Assembly (NCBI GenBank): GCA_965221725.1
Contig: OZ244909.1
Span: forward strand, 868,001 to 932,000
Source: HK1 sp965221725
Lineage (GTDB): Bacteria; Pseudomonadota; Gammaproteobacteria; HK1
Direction of reading: 5' to 3'
DNA length: 64,000 nt
The notes beneath the pieces are model-generated. The model was not told the DNA's origin and did no database searches. It was given only the letters and a program-made list of their open reading frames with translations. A program made the position numbers and the translations under genes. Each line of letters starts with the position of its first letter. The first letter of the stretch is position 1. This document shows positions 1-9,588 of this stretch, one piece after another.

Positions 1-32
1 GTTTCAACACGACATACCCCGGGAGCCGACCC

Positions 33-1223
33 ATGGCGATCTACTCTGATGCCGAGCTCCAGCAGTTGATGGTGGAGCTGGAATCCGATCTGGTCGAGCG
101 CAAGGAGTCCGTCGCCGACGGGAGAAAGATTCGCCGCAATATCTGTGCATTCGCCAATGATCTGCCGGGAAACGGGAAGCCGGGTGTCGTGCTGATCGGA
201 GTGCGCAATGACGGTACCTGTGCCTCCCCATCGGTCGACGACGAGTTGCTGGTGCGGCTTTCCAACATTCGCGGTGAAGGCGACATCCTGCCGTTGCCTT
301 CGATAACCGTGCAGAAGCGGCACTTGGACGGGTGCGAGGTGGCGGTGGTAACCGTCGAACCATCAACGAACCCGCCGGTGCGCTATCGAGGCCGGGTCTG
401 GGTCCGGGTCGGCCCCTCGGTGCACGAAGGATCGGTGGAGGACGAACGGTTGCTCAGCGAACGGCGGCGCGCGGCCGACTTGTCGTTCGATTCGAAGCCC
501 GCGGTCGGCATCGGGCTGGAGGACCTCGACATGGAATTCCTGCGCGGCCACTACCTGCCCGCCGCCGTCGCCGCAGAAGTTCTGGACCGAAATCAGCGAA
601 CAATCGAGCAGCAGTTGCAGTCGCTGCGACTGGTGCAGACGGACAGACCGACCTGGGCTGCGCTCCTCGCGTTCGGGCGCGCTCCTCAAGCCCGCCTGCC
701 TGGCGCCTGGGTCCAATTCCTTCGAATCGACGGATTCGAGATCACCGATCCCATCAAGAATCAGAAGAAGCTCACCGGACGGCTGGACGATGTCATCCGT
801 CGACTCGACGAGCTGCTTGCTCTCAATGTCTCGGTCCGCGCCGAGGTTGTCGGCGTACGACGGGAAAGACAGCAGCCGGATTATCCCGTTGACGCCTTGC
901 GCCAGCTCGCCTACAACGCGGTCATGCACCGAAGCTACGAAGGAACGAATACACCCGTTCGGGTGTACTGGTACGCAGACCGGATAGAAATTGCCAGCCC
1001 CGGCGGGCTGTACGGCCGAATGACCCGGGAGAACTTCGGGAAGGGGGACACCGACTACCGCAATCCCCTGCTGGCCGAAATCATGCACCACCTCGGATTC
1101 GCGCAGCGATTCGGTCTGGGGGTGCCTCTCGCTCGAAAGCTCCTCGCCGAGAACGGCAATCCCGATCCCGGGTTCCACTTCGAGCCGTCGCGCGTGGTCG
1201 TGACCGTAAGGGCTGTTCCGTGA
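33..1223 (+). CDS. AlbA_2 (Schlafen-type) DNA-binding / RecG-like C-terminal ATP-binding protein
   Basis: A 396-residue protein. Its first ~135 residues look like the AlbA_2 (Schlafen AlbA) putative nucleic-acid-binding domain, with the typical stretch ERKES...IRRNICAFANDL followed by VVLIGVRNDG. The C-terminal third contains YPVDALRQLAYNAVMHRSY, the GHKL-like motif of RecG-related 'ATP-binding' proteins. Such proteins are usually regulators or defence/accessory proteins; no specific target can be read from the sequence. The stop codon overlaps the GTG start of the ParA gene, so the two are probably co-translated. ATG 33 is the first start, and the upstream region is cut by the window edge. 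Confidence 0.75.
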   Translation: MAIYSDAELQQLMVELESDLVERKESVADGRKIRRNICAFANDLPGNGKPGVVLIGVRNDGTCASPSVDDELLVRLSNIRGEGDILPLPSITVQKRHLDGCEVAVVTVEPSTNPPVRYRGRVWVRVGPSVHEGSVEDERLLSERRRAADLSFDSKPAVGIGLEDLDMEFLRGHYLPAAVAAEVLDRNQRTIEQQLQSLRLVQTDRPTWAALLAFGRAPQARLPGAWVQFLRIDGFEITDPIKNQKKLTGRLDDVIRRLDELLALNVSVRAEVVGVRRERQQPDYPVDALRQLAYNAVMHRSYEGTNTPVRVYWYADRIEIASPGGLYGRMTRENFGKGDTDYRNPLLAEIMHHLGFAQRFGLGVPLARKLLAENGNPDPGFHFEPSRVVVTVRAVP

Positions 1224-2242
1224 ATTGCATCACGGTGTTCAACAACAAGGGTGGCGTCGGCAAGACCTCTCTCGTCTACCACCTCGCCTGGATGTACGCT
1301 GACCTGGACTACAACGTTCTGGTCGTGGATCTGGACCCGCAGGCGAATCTCACCAGCATGTTCCTGAACGACGACGAGCTGGAGAGACTCTGGACCGGAA
1401 ACGGAACGGAGGGAACCATATACAGTGCGCTGCGGCCCCTGCTCGAGGGGACCGGAGATGTGATCATGCCGCACGTGGCAGAGCCGGAGATCGGCATCGG
1501 ACTCGTTGCCGGCGATATGTTGTTGTCCGGCGCCGAGGACGAGCTGTCGAGTCAGTGGCCGGATTGTCTTGACGGAAGACCACGCGCATTCCGGGTACTG
1601 TCTGCGCTGTGGCGCGCCATGCGAATGGCGGCCGAAGCGATCGAGGCCGATCTGATCCTCGTGGATGTCGGCCCGAATCTCGGCGCACTCAATCGAGCCG
1701 CGCTGGTGACCGCGGACCATGTGGTGGTGCCCCTGGCGCCGGATCTCTACTCCATCCAGGGACTCCGCAATCTCGGACCGACACTGCGCCGTTGGCGGCG
1801 GGAGTGGTCGGAACGGGTGCAACGCAACCCTGTGGCCGACCTCGACGTGCCCGGCGGCGCAATGATGCCGATCGGGTATGTGGTCATGCAGCACGCGGTA
1901 CGCCTGAACCGTCCGGTCAAGTCATATGAGCGCTGGATGGACCGCATTCCGGGTGCGTACAGCAGCTTCGTGCTCGACGAGACTCAACCGCACTCTCCAC
2001 TCATCGACAGCGACTCCCACTGCCTTGCGACTCTCAAGCACTTCCGCAGCCTGATGCCGCTGGCCCGGGAGGCCCGCAAGCCGATGTTCGCGCTGCGGCC
2101 GGCGGACGGCGCCATCGGAGGCCATGCCAACGCAGTGCAGCACTGCTACCGCGACTTTCGGGCGCTCGCGCGGGACATTGCGCAGCGATGCGATGTGGCC
2201 GAGTCGTCGCTCCCGCGGCGCGACGACGAGAAAAACCGATGA
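1220..2242 (+). CDS. ParA/MinD-like AAA ATPase
   Basis: A 340-residue P-loop ATPase of the ParA family. The deviant Walker A motif KGGVGKTS is at residues ~10-17, and VVDLDPQAN, the usual second ParA motif, is at ~36-44. DLILVDVGPNLGALN matches the ParA switch II region. I chose the GTG start at 1220 because it places the P-loop at its usual distance and overlaps the preceding stop. There is no ParB next to it, so an accessory ParA-like protein working with the upstream AlbA_2 protein is more likely than a plasmid partition system. Its stop overlaps the ATG of the next gene (ATGA). Confidence 0.85.
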   Translation: MNCITVFNNKGGVGKTSLVYHLAWMYADLDYNVLVVDLDPQANLTSMFLNDDELERLWTGNGTEGTIYSALRPLLEGTGDVIMPHVAEPEIGIGLVAGDMLLSGAEDELSSQWPDCLDGRPRAFRVLSALWRAMRMAAEAIEADLILVDVGPNLGALNRAALVTADHVVVPLAPDLYSIQGLRNLGPTLRRWRREWSERVQRNPVADLDVPGGAMMPIGYVVMQHAVRLNRPVKSYERWMDRIPGAYSSFVLDETQPHSPLIDSDSHCLATLKHFRSLMPLAREARKPMFALRPADGAIGGHANAVQHCYRDFRALARDIAQRCDVAESSLPRRDDEKNR

Positions 2243-3402
2243 ACCTGCAGGAACCGAAAGACCGCCGCAATACCGTTCGCATCAGCGGACGGCGCTTCGA
2301 GGAGTCGCCCTTCCTTGCCCGCTACGACGGCCCGGAGCTGATTCGCGGCGTCTACGCGGGCCGCTTCTCACCCATCTTCAATGGAGAGGACCCCATCCGG
2401 AATTACTGGGTGCTGAGGCGCAAGGCCCTCATGTTCGACACCCCCGAGAAACCGCTGGAGGTCTCTGGACCCGATGCCGGGGCGTTTCTGGACAAGGTGC
2501 TCACGCGCACCGTCTCGACACTGGAGGAAGGGCGCGGGCTCTACGCCCTCGCCTGTACGCCGCACGGTGGCGTGTTCATGGACGGCATCGTGTTCAGGCT
2601 CGCTGAAGATCGCTTCTGGTACGTGCAGGCTGACGGCCCGCTGGAAGCCTGGTTCCTCGCCCACAGCGAAGGATTCGACATCACTCTGACGGACCCGAAG
2701 TCGCGCGTGATCCAGATTCAGGGGCCGGCGTCGATGGAGATCATGCGTGCGGCCTCCGCCGGCCGGATCGACGAAAGCATGCGTTACTTCCGGGCCGGTT
2801 TCTTCGATCTCGGCGGCCAGGAGGTCTACGTCTCGCGCACCGGTTTCACCGGCGAACTCGGCTACGAGATCTACCCCCGGGGCGATGCGACCGACCACCT
2901 GGCCCTGTGGGATCACCTGATGGCTTCGGGCGAACCGCACGGCATGGAGTTCTCCAGCTCGAGCCCGATGACCATGCGCCGCGTCGAAGCCGGAATTCTC
3001 GGCAACCTCACCGACATGGACACCACCATGACGCCCTTCGAGGCCGGACTCGGGCAATTCGTCGACATGGGGCGGAGCGAATTCGTCGGCCGCACAGCGC
3101 TGCTGCACGCGGACCGCCGGCCGCGGCTCCACGGCCTCAAATGCGCCGACGCGCTGCCGTCCGCCGACAGCACCGTGCTGGACGGCGACACGCCGGTCGG
3201 GCGCATGACGATGGGGGTGCCTTCGCCAACGCTGGAGTGCGGCATCGGCTACGTGAGATTCGACGCGCCGGGCGACTGGCCCGGGCGCTCCCTGCGCATC
3301 CGGCGGCCGGGTGGCGATACCCACCCCTGCGAGATCGTCGACCTTCCGTTCTTCGACCCGGAGAAACGGATCGTCCGGGGTCTCGACCGGACCATTCCCT
3401 GA
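2239..3402 (+). CDS. GcvT-family aminomethyltransferase-like protein
   Basis: A 387-residue folate-dependent aminomethyltransferase/demethylase-like protein. Family signatures are an N-terminal domain with FDTPEKPLEVSGPDA and LDKVLTR, the motif SRTGFTGELGYEIYP (~residues 205-219), and a C-terminal barrel containing EFVGRTAL and VGRMTMG. Relatives include glycine-cleavage T protein, DMSP demethylase and sarcosine dehydrogenase C-terminal domains; the substrate cannot be assigned here. No glycine-cleavage H or P genes are nearby. ATG 2239 overlaps the ParA stop and gives the expected N-terminus; the frame stays open upstream but that part lies inside parA. Confidence 0.8.
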   Translation: MNLQEPKDRRNTVRISGRRFEESPFLARYDGPELIRGVYAGRFSPIFNGEDPIRNYWVLRRKALMFDTPEKPLEVSGPDAGAFLDKVLTRTVSTLEEGRGLYALACTPHGGVFMDGIVFRLAEDRFWYVQADGPLEAWFLAHSEGFDITLTDPKSRVIQIQGPASMEIMRAASAGRIDESMRYFRAGFFDLGGQEVYVSRTGFTGELGYEIYPRGDATDHLALWDHLMASGEPHGMEFSSSSPMTMRRVEAGILGNLTDMDTTMTPFEAGLGQFVDMGRSEFVGRTALLHADRRPRLHGLKCADALPSADSTVLDGDTPVGRMTMGVPSPTLECGIGYVRFDAPGDWPGRSLRIRRPGGDTHPCEIVDLPFFDPEKRIVRGLDRTIP

Positions 3403-3768
3403 CCGTGGAGGGAGGTCGGCTCCTTGGGTGGCAGCACCTCGCTTCGACTCCCGAACTCCCAAAGTCGGAGCCTCACCTTGACTCCTGGACTCTCGGAAAA
3501 GCCTGCTGCATACAGGCGGGAGACGCCGGGCGGAATTTCAAGGTGGGGCACCACCCAAAAGTCGCAGCAGCCGGGCAGCCGCGTCCGATATCATTCGGCG
3601 ATCGAGCAATTTTTCGGCGCAGGGAGTCATCGGCGAGCACCCGGTGAGCCGTCAGTCGGGACTCCTGGATAGCCCTGACGCACCGGCCGGGCACCACTTG
3701 CCGCGAAACGAATTTTTCTCGCGAAGGTCGGACCAGACTTGTACACCGATATCCGGGACCCATAGACG
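3403..3768. other. Intergenic region without recognisable gene
   Basis: 366 bp between the GcvT-like gene and the VKOR gene. I see no convincing ORF, RNA gene or strong terminator hairpin. Confidence 0.5.
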
Positions 3769-4908
3769 ATGCCCAGGAAGCGCAAGCGATCACGATCCGC
3801 CAACCGTGGGGGTCGGCCTCACGCCGCCGCGACGCCGGTGCGCGCCGGGGCCAAACCCGCGACCGCACCGACCCCGAAACCCACCGACGCCGAGGCCGGC
3901 ATCACGCCCACCCCGAAACACCCCACCAGCGAGTCCGCGACCGCACCGGCCAGGAAACGCTCCGCTGGCGGATCGGCGACCGCACCGGCCCGGAAACACC
4001 CCACCCGCGGGTCCGCGGCCGCATCCGCCCGAAAGACATCGGCCCGGAAGCACGCCGCCGCCGGGGCCGGGGTATCGCGACGCGCGATGCTGTCTCTCGA
4101 CAACGGGATCCTCGGCCTCGCTGGGCTCGGCATCCTGCTGACCGGATACCTGACGCTGGTGGCCTGGCTCGGCGCACACCCGGCGTACTGCGGAGCGGAC
4201 TCCGAGTGCGATCTGGTGCAGTCGAGCCGGTGGTCGACCCTGTTCGGCCTGCCGATGGCGCTGTGGGGGCTGGCCACCTACGCGCTCCTCGCCGCCCTGG
4301 CGTGGCGCCTGCGCGCCAAAGCCTCGGCATGGCGCCCCACGTTGCTCGTCGCGGGCATCGGCGCCGGCGTGAGCTGGTTCCTGACCGTGATCTCGATCTT
4401 CCGGATCGAGGCGACCTGCGGATACTGCCTCGCTTCGTTCGTGCTGATGAACGGGCTGTTCGTGCTCGTGCTGCTCCGGCGTCCGGCGCAGATGCCGGAG
4501 CACGCCTGGCGCCGGGCCCTGCCCCTGCCGATCGGCGCCACCGTCGCCCTGGTCCTCGGCCTGCAACTGCATTTCAGCGGCGTCTTCGACCCCGCCGCCG
4601 GCCCCGAGGACCCCCATCTGAAAGCACTCGCAACCCACCTCGACGAGAGCGGCGCCCGCTTCTACGGCGCCTACTGGTGCCCGGCCTGCCAGGAGCAGAA
4701 GAAGCTCTTCACTGCCTCCGTCGATCGGCTGCCGTACGTCGAATGCACCCCCGAGGGCCGCGGCGGCCCCCGCGCGGTCGACTGCCTCACCCGGAACATC
4801 GAGCAGTATCCGACGTGGATCATCGACGGGCAGCGCCACACCGGGGTGGTGAGCGTCGAAAGACTTGGCCGACTGTCCGACTTCGACGCGGAGGCGGTCA
4901 TTCGCTGA
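3769..4908 (+). CDS. Vitamin K epoxide reductase (VKOR) family protein with thioredoxin-like domain
   Basis: A 379-residue membrane thiol oxidoreductase. The first ~105 residues are a low-complexity Ala/Pro/Lys/Thr-rich cytoplasmic tail with repeated units such as ATAPARK. The VKOR four-helix domain follows, with a periplasmic cysteine pair (CGADSEC) and the redox CGYC motif within a membrane helix. The C-terminal thioredoxin-like domain holds CPAC and a YPTWIIDG segment. VKOR-Trx proteins re-oxidise periplasmic DsbA-type partners and use quinone, so this is a DsbB-like role in disulfide formation. The long repetitive N-terminus is unusual for the family and resembles insertions in other proteins of this window. 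Confidence 0.9.
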   Translation: MPRKRKRSRSANRGGRPHAAATPVRAGAKPATAPTPKPTDAEAGITPTPKHPTSESATAPARKRSAGGSATAPARKHPTRGSAAASARKTSARKHAAAGAGVSRRAMLSLDNGILGLAGLGILLTGYLTLVAWLGAHPAYCGADSECDLVQSSRWSTLFGLPMALWGLATYALLAALAWRLRAKASAWRPTLLVAGIGAGVSWFLTVISIFRIEATCGYCLASFVLMNGLFVLVLLRRPAQMPEHAWRRALPLPIGATVALVLGLQLHFSGVFDPAAGPEDPHLKALATHLDESGARFYGAYWCPACQEQKKLFTASVDRLPYVECTPEGRGGPRAVDCLTRNIEQYPTWIIDGQRHTGVVSVERLGRLSDFDAEAVIR

Positions 4909-4968
4909 CGACCGCCCGAGAAGAATTCATGCTTGAAAAGGTAAGTAAGAACTAAATGGAGTGAGGCC

Positions 4969-5442
4969 ATGTCCGTTACACGCGACCAACTCGTTCGCGA
5001 CGCGGCGGCGCGGGGCAAGTACGCACCCCTGTACCGTCATCTGATTTCCGCTCGCATCACCCCGGAATGGCGGACGACATTTGGTGAACTCGAGGCGATT
5101 CTCGGCTTCAGCCTTCCCGATTCGGCGCGCCTGCACCGGCCCTGGTGGTCCAACTCGAAGCAGGGTGGCGGACACAGTCACGCTCTTGCCTGGCAGGCGG
5201 CGGGATGGCGGACGAGAGAAGTGGATCTCGAGGCGGAGACACTCGTGTTCGCGCGCTCGGCCGATGGTTCGGTGTCGGTTGAACCACCGAGACGGGGACG
5301 AAAATTCTCCATTCACGAGATCCTCCCCCCACACGATCCCGGTCCGTGGCCGGAGGGCGTTACGGTAAGCCGAGAGCAACTCTATGACGACATGGGCCGT
5401 CTGACCGGCGGACCGGAGAACGCATCCAGCAACGACCACTGA
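4969..5442 (+). CDS. DUF7662-type small protein, probable antitoxin-like partner of downstream PIN protein
   Basis: A 157-residue soluble protein with the recognisable pattern KYAPLYRHL...WRTTFGELEAILGF LP.SAR.HR.WW and HSHALAWQAAGWRTREVDL near the middle. This pattern is typical of the DUF7662 group, whose function I do not know. A Shine-Dalgarno-like GGAGTGAGG lies just before ATG 4969. The gene ends 5 bp before a PIN-domain gene, so the two form a probable two-gene unit. Its antitoxin role is inferred only from that arrangement. Confidence 0.6.
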   Translation: MSVTRDQLVRDAAARGKYAPLYRHLISARITPEWRTTFGELEAILGFSLPDSARLHRPWWSNSKQGGGHSHALAWQAAGWRTREVDLEAETLVFARSADGSVSVEPPRRGRKFSIHEILPPHDPGPWPEGVTVSREQLYDDMGRLTGGPENASSNDH

Positions 5443-5447
5443 ACGGC

Positions 5448-5882
5448 ATGTTCATCGACACCAATATTCTCGTGGCGGCCCGATTTGTAACTGCCCCCGC
5501 TCATGTCGATGCGTGCCGTTGCCTCGACCGTACCGGTAACAGCGGTGAAGCCCTCCACATCAGCCGCCAGATTGTCCGCGAGTACCTTGTTGCCGTTACC
5601 CGGCCGCAATTCTGGTCGGCGGCGCTCGCCATCGACGACGCACTCGCGGACGCGTCGCGGCTGATATCGTCGTTCACCGTGCTTGAGGATGGCCCGAAGG
5701 TCATGGCGGCGTTGGCCACGCTCTGCCGAGAGGTTCCGGTCGCAGGGAAGCAGATCCACGACGCAAACATTGCGGCAACCATGCTGGCGCATGGCGAGCG
5801 GCGACTGCTGACGCTGAATGTCAAGGATTTCCGGCGCTACGGAGCGCGGATCGAGTTGGTCGGCATGGAGAAAGCGGCGTGA
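5448..5882 (+). CDS. PIN-domain ribonuclease (VapC-like toxin)
   Basis: A 144-residue PIN-domain protein. The N-terminal MFIDTNILV supplies the first catalytic Asp, and KQIHDANIAATMLAHG plus LLTLNVKDFRRY supply the later acidic residues and the usual C-terminal strand. PIN proteins cleave RNA with Mg2+, and the bacterial ones are mostly toxins of TA systems. It follows the DUF7662 gene by 5 bp. Its 3' end overlaps the open frame of ccoI, but the real ccoI start is probably downstream. Confidence 0.8.
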   Translation: MFIDTNILVAARFVTAPAHVDACRCLDRTGNSGEALHISRQIVREYLVAVTRPQFWSAALAIDDALADASRLISSFTVLEDGPKVMAALATLCREVPVAGKQIHDANIAATMLAHGERRLLTLNVKDFRRYGARIELVGMEKAA

Positions 5883-5931
5883 GTCGGGCACTGCCTGGCG
5901 CCGGCAATCAGACTCGAACAAGCATCAGCCT

Positions 5932-8900
5932 TTGAAAACAGAAGTTCTTTCGACATCCGGATTTCGAGAGTCATCCGGGTGTCATCACTGCGGCGCGCCG
6001 CTCGGCCGCCAGTCGTTCGCGGTCGCCCTATCGGGGCAGGACGTGCGCGTATGCAGCGACGCCTGCCGCACCGCAGTCGAAACCATCACCGGCGCCGGGC
6101 TCGACGCCTGGTACGACCTCCGCACCCACTCCAACGCGCAAGGCGCGACCACTGCCGACCCGCGCCACCGGGCGGAGCTGGACGCCTGGCGCGTCCCCGA
6201 AGTCGAGGCGGCCCTGCTGAAACGTGACGGCCGGGGCAATGACCGGGACGATGGCCGGTGCAATGGCCAGGACGACGGCCGAGGCGGCGGTGACGACGAC
6301 AACCACGCGGCCATTGGCCGGGATGGCGGGGGCAGCCGTGGGAACCGCGACCGTGGCGATGGCAACACCGCCAACAACGCCGCTTCCGCCGCCGTCAGCC
6401 TCACCGTCGAGGGCATGCGCTGCGCCGGCTGCGCCTGGCTGGTCGAGCGACTGCTCGTCGGCGTCCCCGGGGTGAGCGCCGCCACCGTCGACTTCCCGCT
6501 GCGCCGCGCCGAGGTCCGGTTCGACCCCCGCACCACCCGCCTCCACCCCCTCCTCGAAACCCTCGCCCGGGCCGGCTACCGCGCGACCCCCTACTCCATG
6601 CACGCGGAGGAGACGGCCATCGAGTCCGAGCGCCGCGCCCGCATCCGGGGGCTCGGGATCTCGGCGCTGTTCGGAATGCAGGTGATGCTGCTCAGCATCG
6701 CGCTCTACGCGAGCGAGGGGTACGGCGGCATGAGCGCCGGCTTCGAACAGCTCTTCCGGTGGCTCGCGATGATGCTCACGGTGCCGGTGCTCGCATGGCC
6801 CGGTCGCGCCTTCTTCACCGGCGCGGTGGCGGCGCTCCGTCACCGGAGCCTGACCATGGACGTGCCGGTGGCGCTCGGGCTTGCCATCGCGTTCACCGGC
6901 AGCGCCTTCGCCACCGTCACCGGCGAGGGGGAAATCTGGTTCGACTCGGTGGTGATGTTCATCACCCTGCTGAACGCCGCCCGGTACCTGGAGCTGCTGG
7001 CCCGCCGGCGGGCCACCGCCACCATCCGCGCCCTTGCCCGCTCCGCCCCGCTCGTCGCCACCCGGATACGAGCGGCCGAAGCAGGCGACGGTACCGCGCC
7101 GAACGGGGCGGATCTCCGCACTGCGGCGGGAAACAACGCCGGTGGCGGTGTTCGCCTCTGCACCGGAGACGACAAGCCGCTCGACCCGCCATACGCGATC
7201 GGCACGGTAAAGACCGGGGGCGATGCGACATCCCACCCCCGGAACCCGGGATCGAGCCGCGCCATGCGGTTCGACACAGGAAGGACAGAGGGCGATACCG
7301 CATCCCGCAATGACGATGCCGGCGATGACAACCATGGCGGCAATGAACTCCCGGAAACCGAGCGCATCCCCGCCGCCGCGCTTCGTCCCGGCGACCGGGT
7401 GCGGGTGCGTCCCGGCGAGGTGGTGCCCGCGGACGGCGCCATCTGCTCCGGACGCTCCGCGTTCGACGAGTCGCTGCTCACCGGGGAGTCGAATCCGGTC
7501 GCGCGCGCCGCCGGGGACCGGGTGCTCGCGGGCAGTGTCAACGGCTCCGGGGTAGTGGAGGTGGAGGTCGTCTTCGCCGGGGACGAGACGGTGCTCGGCG
7601 GGGTGCTCCGACGGGCCGAGCAGGCGGCGCGCGAACGCCCGGCCATCGCCGAACTCGCGGATCGGGCCGCGGCGTGGTTCATCGGCGGGGTGCTGGTGCT
7701 CGCAACCGGGGTCGCGGTCGCCTGGCTGCTGCACGATGCGTCCCGGATGATCCCGGTGCTGGTCTCGGTCCTGGTGGTGACCTGCCCCTGCGCCCTCTCG
7801 CTCGCCACCCCGGCCGCGATGACCGCAGCCCTCGGCGCCCTCGCCCGGGCCGGGCTCATCGCCACCCGCGCGAACGCGGTCGAGCGTCTCGCGCTCGCCA
7901 CCCACTGCCTGGCCGACAAGACCGGCACCCTCACCGAGGGGCAGTTCCGCCTGCGATCGGTCACCCCATTCTCCGGCGCCACCGAGTCACAGTGCCTCGC
8001 ACTCGCGGCGGCTCTGGAACGCTACGCCACCCATCCGGCGGCGGCCGCGCTCGTCGCGGCGGCGGAGAGCGCCGGTGGCGAAACCGGGGGTGAAGCCGGA
8101 GTTGAAGTCAGGGATGGAGCCGGGGGCGAAGTCGGGGATGGAGCCGGCGGTGAAGCTGGCGGTGAAGTGGGGGGTGGAGTAGGAGGCGGGGTGGAGGGCG
8201 AGGTGGGGGGTGAAGTCGGCGGTGAAGCCGGGGATGGAGCCGGCGGTGAAGGAAAGGCCGACGCCGTCGGGCGCGTGGAGGGACCCGACGCGCATCTCGG
8301 CGGCGTCACCGGCCGGATCAACGGCATCCACCACGCCGTCGGCAGCCCCGATTTCGTCGCCCGCGCCTGCGGCCTCGATCCGGACACCTTCGGCCTCGGC
8401 GCTGCGGGCGGCGAGGCGCCCGCGCCATCCGCTCACTGCGGGACACCGGAGACGGTGGGACCCAGCGCCACACGCACCGCCGCCCCCGAAGCGCACGAAC
8501 CCGTCGCTCCGGCCCCGAACAGGGCCGGCGACCGCGAGAATGATCCCAGCGCGTGCGCAGCGGCGGCCTCGGCGCCGAGCATGGCCGGCTCCACGAACAC
8601 CACCGAATCCAACTCGCGCGGACCAGTGCCCCCGGCGCCGAATGCATCCCTCGCTGCACACGCCTTCAACCCCGAGGCGCACGAACCCGTCGCTCCGGCC
8701 CCGAACACGATCGGCGACGGCGAGAACGACCCCGGCACCACGCACGTGTTCCTCGCCCGCGAAGGCGCCCTCCTCGCCCGCTTCGCCCTCGCCGACACCC
8801 TTCGCCCCGGCGCTAGGACGCTGGTCGAGGGTCTGCGCGGGCGCGGCATCGGGATCACCATCGCCTCCGGCGATTCTTCCGCTGCGGTCGAGCGCATCGC

Positions 8901-9339
8901 CCGCGCACTCGGAGTGACCCACCATCTCGTCCGCTTCTCGCCGGAGGAGAAGCTCGGGGAGGCCACCCGGCTCTCCACCTCCGGAGAGCGGGTGCTGATG
9001 CTCGGTGACGGGGTCAACGATACCCCGGCCCTGGCCGGTGCCCACGTTTCGGTGGCGATGGGCCGCGGGGCGGCAGCCGCCGCGGCCCGCGCCGACGCGG
9101 TGCTCATCGGCGACGACCCGGGCCGGCTCCTCGCCGCGCTCGACATCGCGCGCCACGCCCGGCGCATCGTGAAGCAGAACCTCGCGTGGGCGCTCGGCTA
9201 CAACCTCGTCGCCCTGCCGCTCGCCGCCACCGGCGTGGTGCCTCCCTGGGCCGCGGCCATCGGCATGTCGCTCAGCTCGCTGGCGGTGGCCGGCAACGCG
9301 CTACGCCTCGGCCGCGGGCGGGACCCGGCCAAGGGCTGA
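5932..9339 (+). CDS. ccoI: cbb3 oxidase assembly Cu+-transporting P-type ATPase CcoI (FixI-like)
   Basis: A P1B-type ATPase that exports copper for assembly of the CuB centre of cbb3 oxidase. In order it has a Cys-rich start (CHHCG), a heavy-metal domain with GMRCAGCAWLVER, membrane helices, VTCPCALSLATPA (CPC ion site), DKTGTLTEG (phosphorylation Asp) and MLGDGVNDTPAL. At ~1135 residues it is some 300 longer than usual CcoI/FixI proteins. The excess sits in low-complexity inserts at about 6225-6375, 7070-7365, 8065-8270 and 8400-8740. The start is uncertain: the frame opens at 5818 inside the PIN gene, and TTG 5932 is the likelier start. ccoS follows 5 bp later. Confidence 0.88.
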   Translation: MKTEVLSTSGFRESSGCHHCGAPLGRQSFAVALSGQDVRVCSDACRTAVETITGAGLDAWYDLRTHSNAQGATTADPRHRAELDAWRVPEVEAALLKRDGRGNDRDDGRCNGQDDGRGGGDDDNHAAIGRDGGGSRGNRDRGDGNTANNAASAAVSLTVEGMRCAGCAWLVERLLVGVPGVSAATVDFPLRRAEVRFDPRTTRLHPLLETLARAGYRATPYSMHAEETAIESERRARIRGLGISALFGMQVMLLSIALYASEGYGGMSAGFEQLFRWLAMMLTVPVLAWPGRAFFTGAVAALRHRSLTMDVPVALGLAIAFTGSAFATVTGEGEIWFDSVVMFITLLNAARYLELLARRRATATIRALARSAPLVATRIRAAEAGDGTAPNGADLRTAAGNNAGGGVRLCTGDDKPLDPPYAIGTVKTGGDATSHPRNPGSSRAMRFDTGRTEGDTASRNDDAGDDNHGGNELPETERIPAAALRPGDRVRVRPGEVVPADGAICSGRSAFDESLLTGESNPVARAAGDRVLAGSVNGSGVVEVEVVFAGDETVLGGVLRRAEQAARERPAIAELADRAAAWFIGGVLVLATGVAVAWLLHDASRMIPVLVSVLVVTCPCALSLATPAAMTAALGALARAGLIATRANAVERLALATHCLADKTGTLTEGQFRLRSVTPFSGATESQCLALAAALERYATHPAAAALVAAAESAGGETGGEAGVEVRDGAGGEVGDGAGGEAGGEVGGGVGGGVEGEVGGEVGGEAGDGAGGEGKADAVGRVEGPDAHLGGVTGRINGIHHAVGSPDFVARACGLDPDTFGLGAAGGEAPAPSAHCGTPETVGPSATRTAAPEAHEPVAPAPNRAGDRENDPSACAAAASAPSMAGSTNTTESNSRGPVPPAPNASLAAHAFNPEAHEPVAPAPNTIGDGENDPGTTHVFLAREGALLARFALADTLRPGARTLVEGLRGRGIGITIASGDSSAAVERIARALGVTHHLVRFSPEEKLGEATRLSTSGERVLMLGDGVNDTPALAGAHVSVAMGRGAAAAAARADAVLIGDDPGRLLAALDIARHARRIVKQNLAWALGYNLVALPLAATGVVPPWAAAIGMSLSSLAVAGNALRLGRGRDPAKG

Positions 9340-9344
9340 CCGGC

Positions 9345-9503
9345 ATGGAGATCCTCCCGCTCCTCATCGGCATCTCCATCGTCGCGGTCATCGCCATCGC
9401 GGGCGTCTTCGTATGGGCCGTCCGCTCGGGCCAGTTCGACGACCTCGACACCCCGGCGGTCAGAATCCTCGCCGACGAAGACGAATCGCCGCCAAAGGGG
9501 TGA
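9345..9503 (+). CDS. ccoS: cbb3-type cytochrome oxidase assembly protein CcoS
   Basis: A 52-residue protein with one N-terminal membrane helix (LLIGISIVAVIAIAGVFVWAV) followed by SGQFDDLDTPAVRIL, the classical CcoS signature. CcoS is needed for insertion of heme b and CuB into CcoN. ATG 9345 lies 5 bp after the ccoI stop, so the two form a ccoI-ccoS operon. Confidence 0.93.
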   Translation: MEILPLLIGISIVAVIAIAGVFVWAVRSGQFDDLDTPAVRILADEDESPPKG

Positions 9504-9588
9504 GTGGAAGGGGTGAATGGAGGGTGTGAGACGCTCCGAAGATCGGATTTTTTGCCGAATCCGGGCTGGGGAACAGCGTCCCGGTGCA

